Shown: positions 52,533 through 62,024 of the stretch, one piece after another
Layout of the letters: every line of letters begins with the position of its first letter
Numbering within the stretch: position 1 is the first letter of the stretch
Assembly (NCBI GenBank): GCA_050952725.1
Contig: JBMNLN010000001.1
Coordinates: forward strand, 496,001-560,000
Source of the DNA: JAQWCH01 sp050952725
GTDB lineage: Bacteria > Bacillota_I > Bacilli_A > RFN20 > CAG-826
Length of the DNA: 64,000 nucleotides
Reading direction: 5' to 3'
The notes under the pieces: model-generated
Databases searched by the model: none
What the model was told of the DNA's origin: nothing
Seen by the model: only the letters and a program-made list of their open reading frames with translations
Translations under genes and position numbers: made by a program

Positions 52533-53512
52533 AGAGAAGTCGACTCCTTACTTAAGAGATAGCCTAAATGATCAAAAGCTAAGGCAATATTGAGATTTAA
52601 ATCGAGGGCACTTCGAAGTTTCATCGTTTCAATCACGAGATTATCTAAATGAGGTTTTTTTTCATAAAGTGCTGTTAATATTTTATCATAACTTGGGATG
52701 AGAGATTGATTACCCGCGCGTAAATTAATTGCATTAAAGAGCATGTCACTTAAAAGATCGAGAAAATAACGTGCGGTTTCTTTGGTTCTAAAAGCGGGAG
52801 CGATGCGATTTTGCAAAAGAAAGAGCGCTTCACTTTGATTGCGAGTCAAAGCCTCAAGAAGGGCAAGTAAAAGTTCTTTAACTTCTAAGTATAATTCGTC
52901 TTCCAGATGTTCTTTAATCAGGTTGGGCTCATTATAAAAGTAGGATAACAATTCGGCATCTGGAGCAGGAACCTCAAGGGCAAGCGCCTCTTTGATTACT
53001 TGGCCACGCGGTTCAAGAAGAACTGAGAGAACTTGAGAACGGGAGATGATCGTCGGTAGCACTCGCGCTTCGTTTTCAGTAGTTAAAATCGCATAGACAT
53101 CTTGGCTCGGTTCTTCTAAAAATTTTAACAAAGCATTCACTGCTTCATCGGTCATATTTTCGACTAGATGGATGACATAAATTAAGATGCCTTTTGGTTC
53201 GATTCCCGTTTTGCCAAAATCGCTTTCAAGAGATTGAACGGCCTCTTTTTTAATCGCGGCGGTTTCCCCGTCAATCAAGGTGAAATCCGCATAATTCCCA
53301 TCGGCAATCCGGAGGCAATTCCAACAGTTTTCACAAGCGAGACCTTCGGGATAATCGCAAACTAAACTCTGCGCTAAGAAGATGGCGATTTCTTTTAAGG
53401 GAGTTCCGGCTTCACCTTTAAGCAGGTAAGCGTGACCCAATCGATTATTTAAAAGCGCATTGGAAAAGGTGGTGGCAAGCATCGGTTGTTTGACCCGAAG
53501 ATAATCGCGCAT
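52529..53512 (-). CDS. holB: DNA polymerase III subunit delta prime
   Basis: 327 residues of the clamp-loader AAA+ family. The zinc module is CDYPEGLACENCWNC, and ALLKFLEEPSQDVYAILTT and TIISRSQ (sensor 1 and SRC-like region) are present. The P-loop position reads LKGEAGTPLKEIA without the GKT lysine, as expected for the non-hydrolysing delta prime subunit. It loads the beta clamp with DnaX. It starts 4 bp after tmk, with no clear ribosome binding site. Confidence 0.93.
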   Translation of the reverse strand: MRDYLRVKQPMLATTFSNALLNNRLGHAYLLKGEAGTPLKEIAIFLAQSLVCDYPEGLACENCWNCLRIADGNYADFTLIDGETAAIKKEAVQSLESDFGKTGIEPKGILIYVIHLVENMTDEAVNALLKFLEEPSQDVYAILTTENEARVLPTIISRSQVLSVLLEPRGQVIKEALALEVPAPDAELLSYFYNEPNLIKEHLEDELYLEVKELLLALLEALTRNQSEALFLLQNRIAPAFRTKETARYFLDLLSDMLFNAINLRAGNQSLIPSYDKILTALYEKKPHLDNLVIETMKLRSALDLNLNIALAFDHLGYLLSKESTSL

Positions 53513-53516
53513 ATTT

Positions 53517-54137
53517 CTATAGTTTTAAGACCTTACTAATGATTTTTTTGGTCGCCTCAATAACTTCGGCAAGCGGAAGTTCGGCATTGACGATGATATA
53601 GCGTGCGGGGTCATCATGAGCGAGTTGAAGAAAAGTTTCCCGGACTTTAGTGTGAAAAGCTAACTCTTCGAGATCAAGGCGATTAACTTCGCGTTTGGCA
53701 TTGGCGGCGATGCGCGCTAAACCAACCTCTGGACGAAGGTCAAACAAAACCGTCACATCAGGCATAGAACCTTCGGTTCCAAACTCATTAATTCTCAGTA
53801 CAGCCTCCACGCCTAAGTTTCGCGCTCCCCCTTGATAAGCAAGCGAAGAATCGAGAAAGCGGTCGCATAAAACTACTTTTCCTTCTTTAAGTGCAGGCCA
53901 AATTTTCTCAACGAGGTGTTGTCTGCGACTCGCAGCGATTAATAAGGCTTCTGCACGCGCATCAAGTGCAGTGTTGCACTTATCTAAAACGACATCGCGA
54001 ATTTGTTCTGCAATCGGGGTTCCCCCAGGTTCACGAGTATGGAGATAATCTACTTTTTTTTCATCGAGATAGGCACAAATCGCTTTGATTACGGAGGTTT
54101 TACCACTACCTTCAGGACCTTCAAATGTGATAAACAT
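53517..54137 (-). CDS. tmk: Thymidylate kinase
   Basis: 206 residues. P-loop GPEGSGKTS at 8-16, the DRY-like region LCDRFLDSSLAYQG and the LID region. HTREPGGTPIAEQIR is the family signature. It makes dTDP from dTMP. It has an AGGAGGAAT ribosome binding site and lies between recR and holB as in many Firmicutes. Confidence 0.96.
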   Translation of the reverse strand: MFITFEGPEGSGKTSVIKAICAYLDEKKVDYLHTREPGGTPIAEQIRDVVLDKCNTALDARAEALLIAASRRQHLVEKIWPALKEGKVVLCDRFLDSSLAYQGGARNLGVEAVLRINEFGTEGSMPDVTVLFDLRPEVGLARIAANAKREVNRLDLEELAFHTKVRETFLQLAHDDPARYIIVNAELPLAEVIEATKKIISKVLKL

Positions 54138-54150
54138 AATACTATTCCTC

Positions 54151-54750
54151 CTAAATATCTGTTCGCCCTTCTAAAGCCTTCTTTAATGTAAGGGCATCGG
54201 CGTAATCGATGTGTCCTCCGATGGGAAGACCATAAGCAAGACGCGAAACCTTAACAGGATATTGCTTTAAGATTTGCGCGAGGTAAAGAGCGGTTGTTTC
54301 TCCCTCCATCGTGGGGTTAGTCGCAATAATAATTTCTCTTAGACCATCGTTTTCAATTCTTTTAAGCAAGTTTTTCACGTTTAAATCTTCAATTCCAATT
54401 CCTGAGGTCGCGGATAAGTCGCCACCCAAAACATGAAAAACCCCATTGAATTCAGTTCCTAATTCGGTAAAGGATTTTACCGCTTGTGGCGTGGAAACCA
54501 CCACACAAGTTTGGTGATCGCGGGAAGAATCGCGACAAATAGAACAAATTTCTTTTTCAGTGTAATTTCCACAAATTGGGCAAGGATGAATGTTTTTTTG
54601 GAGTTCTAAAATAGCTTTAGCGAACTTTTCTAGAGTCTCTTGATCCATTTTTAAAAGGGCGAATGCCATTCGTTCAGCGGATTTTCTACCGACGCTAGGA
54701 AGACGGCGCAAATAATCGATCAAATTTTCTAAACTCGGTAACTGTTCCAT
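54151..54750 (-). CDS. recR: Recombination protein RecR
   Basis: 199 residues. Helix-hairpin-helix LRRLPSVGRKSAERMA, zinc finger CPICGNYTEKEICSIC, Toprim domain (VVVSTPQAVKSF, IATNPTMEGE) and C-terminal region LAYGLPIGGHIDYADALTL. It acts with RecO in loading RecA on gapped DNA. It overlaps ebfC by 1 bp; SD is GGAGGA inside ebfC. Confidence 0.97.
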   Translation of the reverse strand: MEQLPSLENLIDYLRRLPSVGRKSAERMAFALLKMDQETLEKFAKAILELQKNIHPCPICGNYTEKEICSICRDSSRDHQTCVVVSTPQAVKSFTELGTEFNGVFHVLGGDLSATSGIGIEDLNVKNLLKRIENDGLREIIIATNPTMEGETTALYLAQILKQYPVKVSRLAYGLPIGGHIDYADALTLKKALEGRTDI

Positions 54751-55052
54751 TAGAACAATCCTCCAGCTCGTCCAGTAATTTTTTCATTAATCTCTTGCTC
54801 TTCCGCGTGAATCGCCTCTAAAAGTTCGTTCACTGCAAGGAGGATAAGATTTTCGACCATTGATTGATTTTCAGGTTCTAAAAGATCGGGATCAATCTTA
54901 ACCGAAGTAATCATTCGATCTCCGCGCATAACGATGGTTACCGCTCCACTTTTGGTGATTTCAAATTCGGTTTCTGCAAGTTCGGCTTGGGCTTTGGCTA
55001 ACTCGCGTTGCATTTTTTGAGCTTGTGCCATCATTTGTTGCATATTTTTCAT
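54750..55052 (-). CDS. YbaB/EbfC family nucleoid-associated protein
   Basis: 100 residues of the small dimeric DNA-binding family: an N-terminal helix rich in Met and Gln (MQQMMAQAQKMQRELAKAQA), central beta sheet and C-terminal helix. In Bacilli it is encoded between dnaX and recR, as here. It overlaps both neighbours. Confidence 0.94.
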   Translation of the reverse strand: MKNMQQMMAQAQKMQRELAKAQAELAETEFEITKSGAVTIVMRGDRMITSVKIDPDLLEPENQSMVENLILLAVNELLEAIHAEEQEINEKITGRAGGLF

Positions 55053-56833
55053 AATTTTTCGCTCCCGGCAATTTCAATAATTACCTCTTTTCTTTTTGGC
55101 AAACGCCCAAGTTGACTTAAGTCGAGAAATTTCTTCTGAACCCGATTGCGGTCCTTGCCATTTAAACCATAAACGATGACTTGGCGACCGAGGAGTTTTT
55201 CAACGATTTTTTGGAAGATGCGTTGATTTTCAATGATATTAACTTGATCAGCAATCGATACAAAATCGTAGACAAGAACAAGGACTCCTTCGCTGAGAAT
55301 ATAGGGAATCCCATCCTTCAAAATCGCCGCGTAAGGACCAATTTTATCATCAATCAACAAACGTTCTAATCGTCGCCATTCGCGACTGAGGTGAAGTTTT
55401 TCATCACGATTACCAAGGCACATAATTCCGATTAAACTTTCATCATCAATGGAAATCTTTTCTCCCTCGGTTTCGAGTTTGGGAATATTGCCCGATTTGA
55501 GTTTATCTAAAACATCATCTTTTTCTTGAATGGATTTTGGGGCGGGATTTACGGGTTCTTTTATCTGTTTCTCTTCTGTTTTTTCGGGGTCTGGTTCAAC
55601 TTTAGGTTGATTGAAAGGGAGTTCATGAGGGCGAACATGAATTTCTCCTGCGCTAATAGGAATGGGGCGTCCAGTCGGAGTTGTGGTCGTTACTAATTTC
55701 CTTGTTATCGTCTCTTCTTGCGGCTCTTCCTTTTGTTCTATCTTTAATTCTTCTTTATCGTTTAGAGCGGCTAACTTTAAAAGAACAACTTCAAAGAGTG
55801 AGCGAATATTGGCTACGTTACGGAATTCCGCTTGTGCTAGGAGAAGAACATCAATCATCGCTCTTGCTTTTGATTCAGAGATTTTCTTTCCGAGTTGTAG
55901 GACGTCTTCTGGATTTAAAACCAGAAGTAGTTTCTCATCATGAGTATTTCCAAAAATTAAAAGATCTTTCAAAATATTTAACAGATCAAGAGTAAGCCGT
56001 TTGATATCAATTCCATGTTCGATAAAGGCTTGCGATTTCGTAAGCAAAGTTTTAATATCGCGCTCATTGGCTGCTTCGAGTAAGGCGATTTTTTCGGCAG
56101 TACTAGCTAATCCGAAAAGTTGTAAAACATCTTTTTCCAAGAGTTTATCATTGCTAAAAGCTAAAACTTGATCGAGCATGCTCAAAGCATCGCGAACTCC
56201 GCCATCTGCAAGTGAGATGATGATATCGACCGCACGCTTATCATATTGGATTTTTTCTGCAGTTAAAATATCGATAATTCTTCCGTAAATATCAGTATCG
56301 CTGACTTTGGTGAAGTCATATCTTTGACAACGAGATAAAATAGTTGGTAAAACTTTATGAGCTTCAGTGGTCGCTAAGATAAAGATGACATTTGCGGGCG
56401 GTTCTTCCAAGGTTTTTAATAAAGCATTAAAAGCCGAAGAGCTCATCATGTGAACTTCGTCGATAATATAGACTTTATAACGTCCTTTAATTGGAGAATA
56501 TTTTACATTTTCGATGAGATTGCGAATATCATCGACTCCACTATTGGAGGCGGCGTCGATTTCTAAAACATCAGGATGGCTCCCATCATTAACTCCTAAA
56601 CAGTTTGAACATTGATTACATTGATTGCCAACGCCAGTCTCACAGTTTAGAGCTTTAGCAAAAAGTTTGGCCATTGTCGTTTTTCCAGTTCCTCGTGGAC
56701 CAGTAAAAAGATACGCATGAGCGATTTTCCCGCTTTTTAAAGCGTTTTCTAATGTTTTAACAATATGTTGTTGTCCCGCTACTTCCTGAAAAGAAAGAGG
56801 ACGATAAGTGCGATACAATGCTTTATAACTCAT
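55049..56833 (-). CDS. dnaX: DNA polymerase III subunits gamma/tau
   Basis: 594 residues. P-loop GPRGTGKTT, zinc module CETGVGNQCNQCSNC, DEVHMMS (Walker B) and ILSRCQRYDF (SRC motif). After domain III (about 370) comes a Pro/Glu-rich linker and a tau-type C-terminal domain. It is the motor of the clamp loader. It opens an operon of seven genes: dnaX, ebfC, recR, tmk, holB, ricT, rsmI. No frameshift site for a gamma form was seen. Confidence 0.96.
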   Translation of the reverse strand: MSYKALYRTYRPLSFQEVAGQQHIVKTLENALKSGKIAHAYLFTGPRGTGKTTMAKLFAKALNCETGVGNQCNQCSNCLGVNDGSHPDVLEIDAASNSGVDDIRNLIENVKYSPIKGRYKVYIIDEVHMMSSSAFNALLKTLEEPPANVIFILATTEAHKVLPTILSRCQRYDFTKVSDTDIYGRIIDILTAEKIQYDKRAVDIIISLADGGVRDALSMLDQVLAFSNDKLLEKDVLQLFGLASTAEKIALLEAANERDIKTLLTKSQAFIEHGIDIKRLTLDLLNILKDLLIFGNTHDEKLLLVLNPEDVLQLGKKISESKARAMIDVLLLAQAEFRNVANIRSLFEVVLLKLAALNDKEELKIEQKEEPQEETITRKLVTTTTPTGRPIPISAGEIHVRPHELPFNQPKVEPDPEKTEEKQIKEPVNPAPKSIQEKDDVLDKLKSGNIPKLETEGEKISIDDESLIGIMCLGNRDEKLHLSREWRRLERLLIDDKIGPYAAILKDGIPYILSEGVLVLVYDFVSIADQVNIIENQRIFQKIVEKLLGRQVIVYGLNGKDRNRVQKKFLDLSQLGRLPKRKEVIIEIAGSEKL

Positions 56834-56851
56834 AACAATTACCTACGGTCT

Positions 56852-56880
56852 ATTATACAATATAACCCATTAGTATGTAA
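56852..56880 (-). promoter_or_regulatory. Promoter of the dnaX operon
   Basis: On the minus strand TTACAT (56875-56880) and a consensus TATAAT (56852-56857, preceded by TG one base away) are 17 bp apart. The leader is about 12-15 nt and holds a TAGGT ribosome binding site. Confidence 0.72.
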
Positions 56881-57023
56881 CTTATCAGAGACTGAAAAAA
56901 TATTAAAAAACATTAGTTGGAAGTGAAGTTGAGAAACTAAAAATAAATAGAAGTACTTTTGCTTTTACCTAGAAGAATGCTCATAATTAAATCAAGAAGA
57001 GGGAAAATAGGGAGAAAACTTTA

Positions 57024-57755
57024 ATGAAGCGTGGATACGACGTGTTTGGTAAAGCATATGGAATTATGCTGCGCAATGACCCTCATGCACCTTTATCTAT
57101 TGACCATAAACTCATGCAAAATATGATTCTCCTCGATGATAAGAGTGCTCGTACGTTATATTTACCACCCAAGAAAAATCTCAACTTGTACGAACACGAA
57201 CTTTATGATTTCGCACAAAAATTTAAGGGAATTAATCAGAAAGAGACAATCAATAATCTACTTCATTTTTTAAAAAATCAAGCGAATGCATTTACGGTAC
57301 CCTTTTCAGAAATGAAATTTGGGGGAACTGAAAAGGAAATATTGATACGGGGAACGGATTGGTGTTCAGATTTATCGCGAGTTGGAGTGACTTTACTGCA
57401 ATGTTTGGAACTTCCTGCGAGGTTAGTTTATTTAACTGATATTAACCTTGCCTATCATGGACACACGGTGGTTGAAGTTTTCTATGAAGGAAAATATGGG
57501 GTTTTAGATTTCCTTCACGGCTATTCTTTTTATGGAAAAGACCCGTTAAATGCATGGGATTTATTGAAAAACCCTACTTTTTTAGAAGGATATCCTAGTG
57601 ATTATGTTGGATTGTATACCCAAGTGGCGATTAGCGAATATTCCCCTTTAGAAAATCATAATTATGCAATTTCTTTTCCAAATGAATATACGATTAGATT
57701 AATGGAAACAAATCATCAAGGTCGATGGTTCATGGGAGAGGATGATAAAAAATAA
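57024..57755 (+). CDS. Transglutaminase-like domain protein
   Basis: 243 residues, cytoplasmic. It has a Cys-His-Asp arrangement typical of the transglutaminase-like superfamily: RGTDWCSDLSRVGVTLL (Cys near 119), LAYHGHTVVEVFYEG (His near 150) and YGVLDFLHG (Asp). Such proteins can be peptidases or amidases; the substrate is unknown. An AGGGAGA site precedes it. It stands between the divergent dnaX operon and prfA. Confidence 0.75.
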   Translation: MKRGYDVFGKAYGIMLRNDPHAPLSIDHKLMQNMILLDDKSARTLYLPPKKNLNLYEHELYDFAQKFKGINQKETINNLLHFLKNQANAFTVPFSEMKFGGTEKEILIRGTDWCSDLSRVGVTLLQCLELPARLVYLTDINLAYHGHTVVEVFYEGKYGVLDFLHGYSFYGKDPLNAWDLLKNPTFLEGYPSDYVGLYTQVAISEYSPLENHNYAISFPNEYTIRLMETNHQGRWFMGEDDKK

Positions 57756-57783
57756 CGTTACCTTTATTTATATAGGCGAAACA

Positions 57784-57792
57784 TGCTAGAAT
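57784..57792 (+). promoter_or_regulatory. Extended -10 element before prfA
   Basis: TGCTAGAAT matches the TGnTATAAT form of an extended -10 element. The -35 region is weak. The same TGCTAGAATAA word occurs in the secA promoter. Confidence 0.45.
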
Positions 57793-57816
57793 AAGCGCCG
57801 GTAGAAAGAAGAAATA

Positions 57817-58899
57817 ATGATGATGGAAGAAGCCCTAAGAAATCGTCTAGAAACAACTGTAAAACGATTCAATGAACTTGAAAAAGAACTTGCCAATCCG
57901 AAAGTTACAGATGACTTGGCTCATTTTCGCGTAATTAATCGCGAGTATGCTCTCCTCACCCCAGTTGTGGAAAAATTTCAAAGTTATCTCAAAGCAGAAC
58001 AAGATGCCGAAGATGCTTTATTAATCGCAAATGATCAAGATGAAGATATAGCCCAATTTGGCAAAGATGAACATAAGCGTCTCAACGAAGAGATGGCAAA
58101 TTTAATTGATGAAATTAGATTTTTATTAATTCCTAAAGATCCCAATGATGATAAAAATATCGTCGTCGAGATTCGTGGTGCAGTCGGTGGAGATGAGGCT
58201 AATATTTTCGCGGGTGATCTGTTTAGAATGTACACCCGTTATGCCGAGGCAAGAAAGTGGAAAATCCAATTAATTGCTGAATCACCTTCAGAGGCGGGTG
58301 GCTTTTCCGAGATTGCTTTTATGATTAAAGGAGAAGGGGTTTATTCGCGTCTTAAATACGAAAGTGGTGCTCATCGCGTTCAACGCGTTCCGAAAACCGA
58401 AGCTGGTGGACGCATCCATACCTCAACCGCAACCGTGGTAGTCATGCCAGAGGTTGAAGAAATCGAAATTGAAATTCGTCCAGAAGACTTACAAGTTGAT
58501 ACCTATCGTTCACAAGGTGCGGGTGGACAAAACGTCAATAAGACGGAGTCCGCAGTTAGGATTACGCATATCCCTACTGGGATTGTTGCTACTTGCCAAG
58601 TTGAGAAAAGCCAAATTCAAAATCGGGAAATCGCCATGAATATGCTCCGTTCAAAAATCTATGCTGCTAAACAGGCTGAACAAGAAGAAAAAGTGGGAGC
58701 AGAGCGTAAATTAAAAGTTGGAACAGGCGCACGTAGCGAAAAAATTCGCACCTATAACTATCCGCAAAATCGTGTGACCGATCATCGCATTAGTTTTACT
58801 TTACAAAAACTTGACCGAGTGATGGAGGGAGAGATTGAAGAAATCATCGAAGCTCTAGTTCATTACGATAACGAACAAAAACTTGCAGGGGAACTTTAA
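57817..58899 (+). CDS. prfA: Peptide chain release factor 1
   Basis: 360 residues. The GGQ motif is in RSQGAGGQNVNKTESAVRI and the stop-codon recognition PxT tripeptide is PKT in RVPKTEAGGRIHTS, so this is RF1 (UAA/UAG), not RF2. Its presence together with common use of TGA and TAG as stops fits a standard code. prmC, which methylates the GGQ glutamine, follows with 1-bp overlap. Confidence 0.97.
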   Translation: MMMEEALRNRLETTVKRFNELEKELANPKVTDDLAHFRVINREYALLTPVVEKFQSYLKAEQDAEDALLIANDQDEDIAQFGKDEHKRLNEEMANLIDEIRFLLIPKDPNDDKNIVVEIRGAVGGDEANIFAGDLFRMYTRYAEARKWKIQLIAESPSEAGGFSEIAFMIKGEGVYSRLKYESGAHRVQRVPKTEAGGRIHTSTATVVVMPEVEEIEIEIRPEDLQVDTYRSQGAGGQNVNKTESAVRITHIPTGIVATCQVEKSQIQNREIAMNMLRSKIYAAKQAEQEEKVGAERKLKVGTGARSEKIRTYNYPQNRVTDHRISFTLQKLDRVMEGEIEEIIEALVHYDNEQKLAGEL

Positions 58900-59741
58900 T
58901 GGTGACCATTCGGGAACGATATCAAAGCGCCCTTAAAGAATTACCACCTGATGTGAGTGTCAATGATTTACGTTTGCTTTTAGTTGAACATTTACATTTT
59001 TCCAATTATGCGGAACTCGATTTAAATTTTAATCAAGAATTAACTGATTTATCGAGATTTGAAAGCGATTTTAATGAGTTGAAAAAAGGTAAACCAGTCC
59101 AATATATCGTTCGTAATGCTAACTTTTATGGCCGTGATTATTATGTTGATGAGCGAGTATTAATCCCTCGTCCTGAAACCGAGGAATTAGTCGGGTTAGT
59201 TCTTAAAGAACTTGCAAAAACACCAAAAAAAGAACAGCTTATTCTAGTTGATGTTGGCACTGGTTCAGGGGTGATTGCTATTGAATGTGCAAAACGATTA
59301 AATGCAGACGTACATGCGATTGATATAAGTGATGATGCACTTGAGGTTGCAAAAATAAATGCGAATAACCATCATGCGGATATTACATTCCATCAAGGAG
59401 ACCTACTTACTCCACTTGTGAAAAAAAAGATAAAAGTTGATATCATCGTAAGTAATCCTCCATATATTAATCCCAAAGAAAAACTTGATAAGAAAGTCTT
59501 TGACTATGAACCTCACCTCGCTTTATTCGCTCAAGATGGAATTGATAACTATCGCAAAATCCTTCAACAAGCCCAATTGATTAAAAAAGATCAAGTTTTC
59601 CTTTTTTTCGAAATTGGCGAACAACAAGAAAAAGTATTGACCTCCTTTTTAAAACTTGAATTTCCAGGAGCGGAATATAAATTTACAAGGGATTTGCAGA
59701 GAAAAACACGCTTTCTCCAAGTGAAATTACACGAGGAATAA
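58899..59741 (+). CDS. prmC: Release factor glutamine methyltransferase
   Basis: 280 residues. N-terminal helical domain, then a SAM-binding fold (LVDVGTGSGVIAIECAK) and the catalytic NPPY motif in VSNPPYINP. It N5-methylates the GGQ Gln of RF1 and RF2. The gene overlaps the stop of prfA by 1 bp. Confidence 0.96.
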   Translation: MVTIRERYQSALKELPPDVSVNDLRLLLVEHLHFSNYAELDLNFNQELTDLSRFESDFNELKKGKPVQYIVRNANFYGRDYYVDERVLIPRPETEELVGLVLKELAKTPKKEQLILVDVGTGSGVIAIECAKRLNADVHAIDISDDALEVAKINANNHHADITFHQGDLLTPLVKKKIKVDIIVSNPPYINPKEKLDKKVFDYEPHLALFAQDGIDNYRKILQQAQLIKKDQVFLFFEIGEQQEKVLTSFLKLEFPGAEYKFTRDLQRKTRFLQVKLHEE

Positions 59742-59742
59742 G

Positions 59743-60360
59743 ATGAAACAAACGATATTATTAAAACAAAATGAAATTCAAAAAGCAGCCGATATTCTTA
59801 AAAATGGCGGATTAATCGCTTTCCCGACGGAAACCGTTTTTGGCCTTGGGGTCATCTTTGATAGGAAAGAAGCCCATCAAAAACTCCTCGAAGTTAAAAG
59901 GCATCGCGATGATAAACCGTTTACTTTAATGTGTGCTGATCTTGATGATATTGCAAAGTATGCAATGACAAACGATAAAATTTTTCGTTTAATTCAAACC
60001 TTTATGCCGGGACCTTTAACCCTTATCTTACCTGGTAAAAAAGAATTACCAACTTGGGTTTGCTCAAAATCTGGGATGGTGGGAATCAGAATTTCAAGTT
60101 TAGAACTCGTTCGTAACTTAATTCGTTTGGTCGGTAAGCCTTTACTTGTTCCTTCAGCAAATCGCTCCAATCAAACACCTACTTTGACACAGGACGAAAC
60201 TCTATCTCTTTTTCAAGGAGAAATTGACGCCGTGATTGCTGGGAAAGCGGAAAGTCATCGTCCCTCGACCATCGTAGAAATAAACGATACAATTAATTTA
60301 GTTCGTGAAGGAGAAATTCCTTTTGATAAAATTTTAAAAGTATACGAGGGAAAAATATGA
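59743..60360 (+). CDS. tsaC: Threonylcarbamoyl-AMP synthase (Sua5/YwlC/TsaC)
   Basis: 205 residues. GGLIAFPTETVFGLG is the nucleotide-binding signature, KRHRDDKPFTLM follows, and PGPLTLIL and SANRSNQTPT are conserved. It makes threonylcarbamoyl-AMP for t6A37 in tRNAs. Short form without the C-terminal Sua5 domain. In the prfA-prmC-tsaC-rpiB order common in Bacilli. Confidence 0.95.
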   Translation: MKQTILLKQNEIQKAADILKNGGLIAFPTETVFGLGVIFDRKEAHQKLLEVKRHRDDKPFTLMCADLDDIAKYAMTNDKIFRLIQTFMPGPLTLILPGKKELPTWVCSKSGMVGIRISSLELVRNLIRLVGKPLLVPSANRSNQTPTLTQDETLSLFQGEIDAVIAGKAESHRPSTIVEINDTINLVREGEIPFDKILKVYEGKI

Positions 60361-60800
60361 AAATCGTTGTTGCTTCTGATCATGGTGGTCTCGAATATAA
60401 AAATGCAATTAAGAAACATTTAATACTCCAAGGAAAAGAAGTTATCGATGTTGGTACTTACACCAAAGAAAGTTGCCACTATCCAACTTTTGCTTTTTTA
60501 GCGGGAGAAAAAGTCGCTAGTGGTGAAGTTGATTTTGGCTTTTTAGTTTGCACAACTGGAGAGGGAATTATGATTGCTGCTAATAAAGTCAAAGGTGTGC
60601 GTGCTGCTATTGGCTATAACGATAGTGTGAGTGTCAAATCCCGCGAACATAATGATGCCAATATGCTTGCGTTCGGACAAGCCGAAATGCAATTAGATGA
60701 TGTCTTGCGCCGTGTTGATCTTTTCTTGGCAACTGCCTCTTCAAAAGAAGGACGGCATGGTTTAAGAGTAAAACTGATTACTGATTACGAAAATCAATAA
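60357..60800 (+). CDS. rpiB: Ribose 5-phosphate isomerase B
   Basis: 147 residues. ASDHGGLEYKNAIKKHL and CTTGEGIMIAANKVKGVRAA (catalytic Cys near 66) with GYNDSVSVKSREHNDANMLA identify the RpiB/LacAB family. It interconverts ribose 5-phosphate and ribulose 5-phosphate. It overlaps tsaC by 4 bp and is followed by a terminator. Confidence 0.95.
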   Translation: MKIVVASDHGGLEYKNAIKKHLILQGKEVIDVGTYTKESCHYPTFAFLAGEKVASGEVDFGFLVCTTGEGIMIAANKVKGVRAAIGYNDSVSVKSREHNDANMLAFGQAEMQLDDVLRRVDLFLATASSKEGRHGLRVKLITDYENQ

Positions 60801-60819
60801 TTGAGTCAAAAAATGATGC

Positions 60820-60846
60820 AGCCCTTCCTCGATGAAGGGCTTTTTT
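60820..60846 (+). terminator. Rho-independent terminator after rpiB
   Basis: AGCCCTTC and GAAGGGCT pair over 8 bp around CTCGAT and are followed by TTTTTT. Confidence 0.92.
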
Positions 60847-60881
60847 ATACGAAAGATGTTTGTTTTTTCTATGTAATCATT

Positions 60882-62024
60882 ATGGAAGATGTTTTTTGTT
60901 GTCCGCTTTGTGGAAACACTGAGCCCCGTTATCTTGGTATTTTAAATGGAAAATATTACTGTCGCCGCTGTCTTTCTTTTCGGGGAAAAGAAGCAGAAAA
61001 GAAGATGTATTTGCCCCAAAAAATAAATCCCAAAATCAATTATCAACTGACGGAAAAGCAAAATGAAATCGCTGAAAAAGTTACGCGCAATTATCAAAGA
61101 AAAAAGAACACTTTAATTTATGCGGTTACGGGTGCTGGAAAAACCGAACTCGTTTATCAAGTTATCGCCCATGTGCTCAGTAAAGGGCTTCATGTTGGCT
61201 TCGTAATCCCTAGAAAAGATGTCGTTATCGAATTATCTGCGCGTTTTAAAAAAGTCTTTCCTCAAATTGATATCGCTATTGTTTATGGAGGACATAATGA
61301 AAAGTTATCGGGTCAATTAATCATTCTTACGACCCACCAACTCTATCGTTATCCAAAATATTTCGATTTATTAATTTTTGATGAAATTGATGCGTTTCCT
61401 TATGTGGATAACGCTTTACTTGAAAAGATGTTTCTTCGGAGTGTAAAAGGTAATTATGTATTAATGTCAGCCACTCCAAGTCGCAAAGAAATCAAGACGT
61501 TTAAAGAAGAAGGAAATTTGCTTACTCTATTTGAGCGATTTCATCAATATCCCCTTCCAGTTCCACAAATTGTTATTAGATTTTTGGGTTTTGAGTATGT
61601 CTATTTAATAAAGAAGTGTCTGGAATGGAAAAAAGCACATAAACCATTCCTGATTTTTGTGCCTGTAATATCCCAAACAAAAACCGTCTTTCGAATTCTC
61701 GAATTTTTTCTTCAAAATGGTGATTATGTACATAGTCAACGGAAGAAAAGAAATGAAATCATTACCCGATTCAAAAAAAGGAACCTCTCTTTTCTTGTTA
61801 CTACCTCAGTCTTAGAGCGTGGGGTAACCATCGAAAATCTTCAAGTTCTTATCTTTAATGCACATCATGTTTTATTTGATAGTAAAACGCTAATTCAAAT
61901 AAGCGGTCGTGTTGGAAGAAAAACCAAGTATCCGACGGGAGAGATTATCTTTCTTGCTAACCAAAAAACACCAGCAATGATCGAGGCTATAGATGATATC
62001 AATCGAAAAAATCAAGTACTGTAA
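60882..62024 (+). CDS. comFA: ComFA-like DEAD/DEAH helicase
   Basis: 380 residues. An N-terminal zinc motif (CCPLCGNTEPRYLG...YYCRRC) precedes the helicase core: Walker A AVTGAGKTEL, VGFVIPRKDV, DEID, SATPSR (motif III) and GRVGRKTKYPTG (motif VI). ComFA drives import of DNA in competent Bacillus. No other late competence gene appears in the window. The ATG at 60882 begins right at the zinc motif; a longer frame from 60801 would translate through the terminator and is unlikely. No clear ribosome binding site. Confidence 0.92.
   Translation: MEDVFCCPLCGNTEPRYLGILNGKYYCRRCLSFRGKEAEKKMYLPQKINPKINYQLTEKQNEIAEKVTRNYQRKKNTLIYAVTGAGKTELVYQVIAHVLSKGLHVGFVIPRKDVVIELSARFKKVFPQIDIAIVYGGHNEKLSGQLIILTTHQLYRYPKYFDLLIFDEIDAFPYVDNALLEKMFLRSVKGNYVLMSATPSRKEIKTFKEEGNLLTLFERFHQYPLPVPQIVIRFLGFEYVYLIKKCLEWKKAHKPFLIFVPVISQTKTVFRILEFFLQNGDYVHSQRKKRNEIITRFKKRNLSFLVTTSVLERGVTIENLQVLIFNAHHVLFDSKTLIQISGRVGRKTKYPTGEIIFLANQKTPAMIEAIDDINRKNQVL

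Noticed and set aside
56834..57023. SRP RNA gene, often found upstream of dnaX in Firmicutes
   Set aside because: No SRP-type conserved loop or long stem in this gap; only the dnaX promoter is visible.
60801..60881. Longer N terminus for ComFA
   Set aside because: It would begin at TTG directly after rpiB and be translated through the rpiB terminator; the zinc motif starts right after the ATG at 60882.
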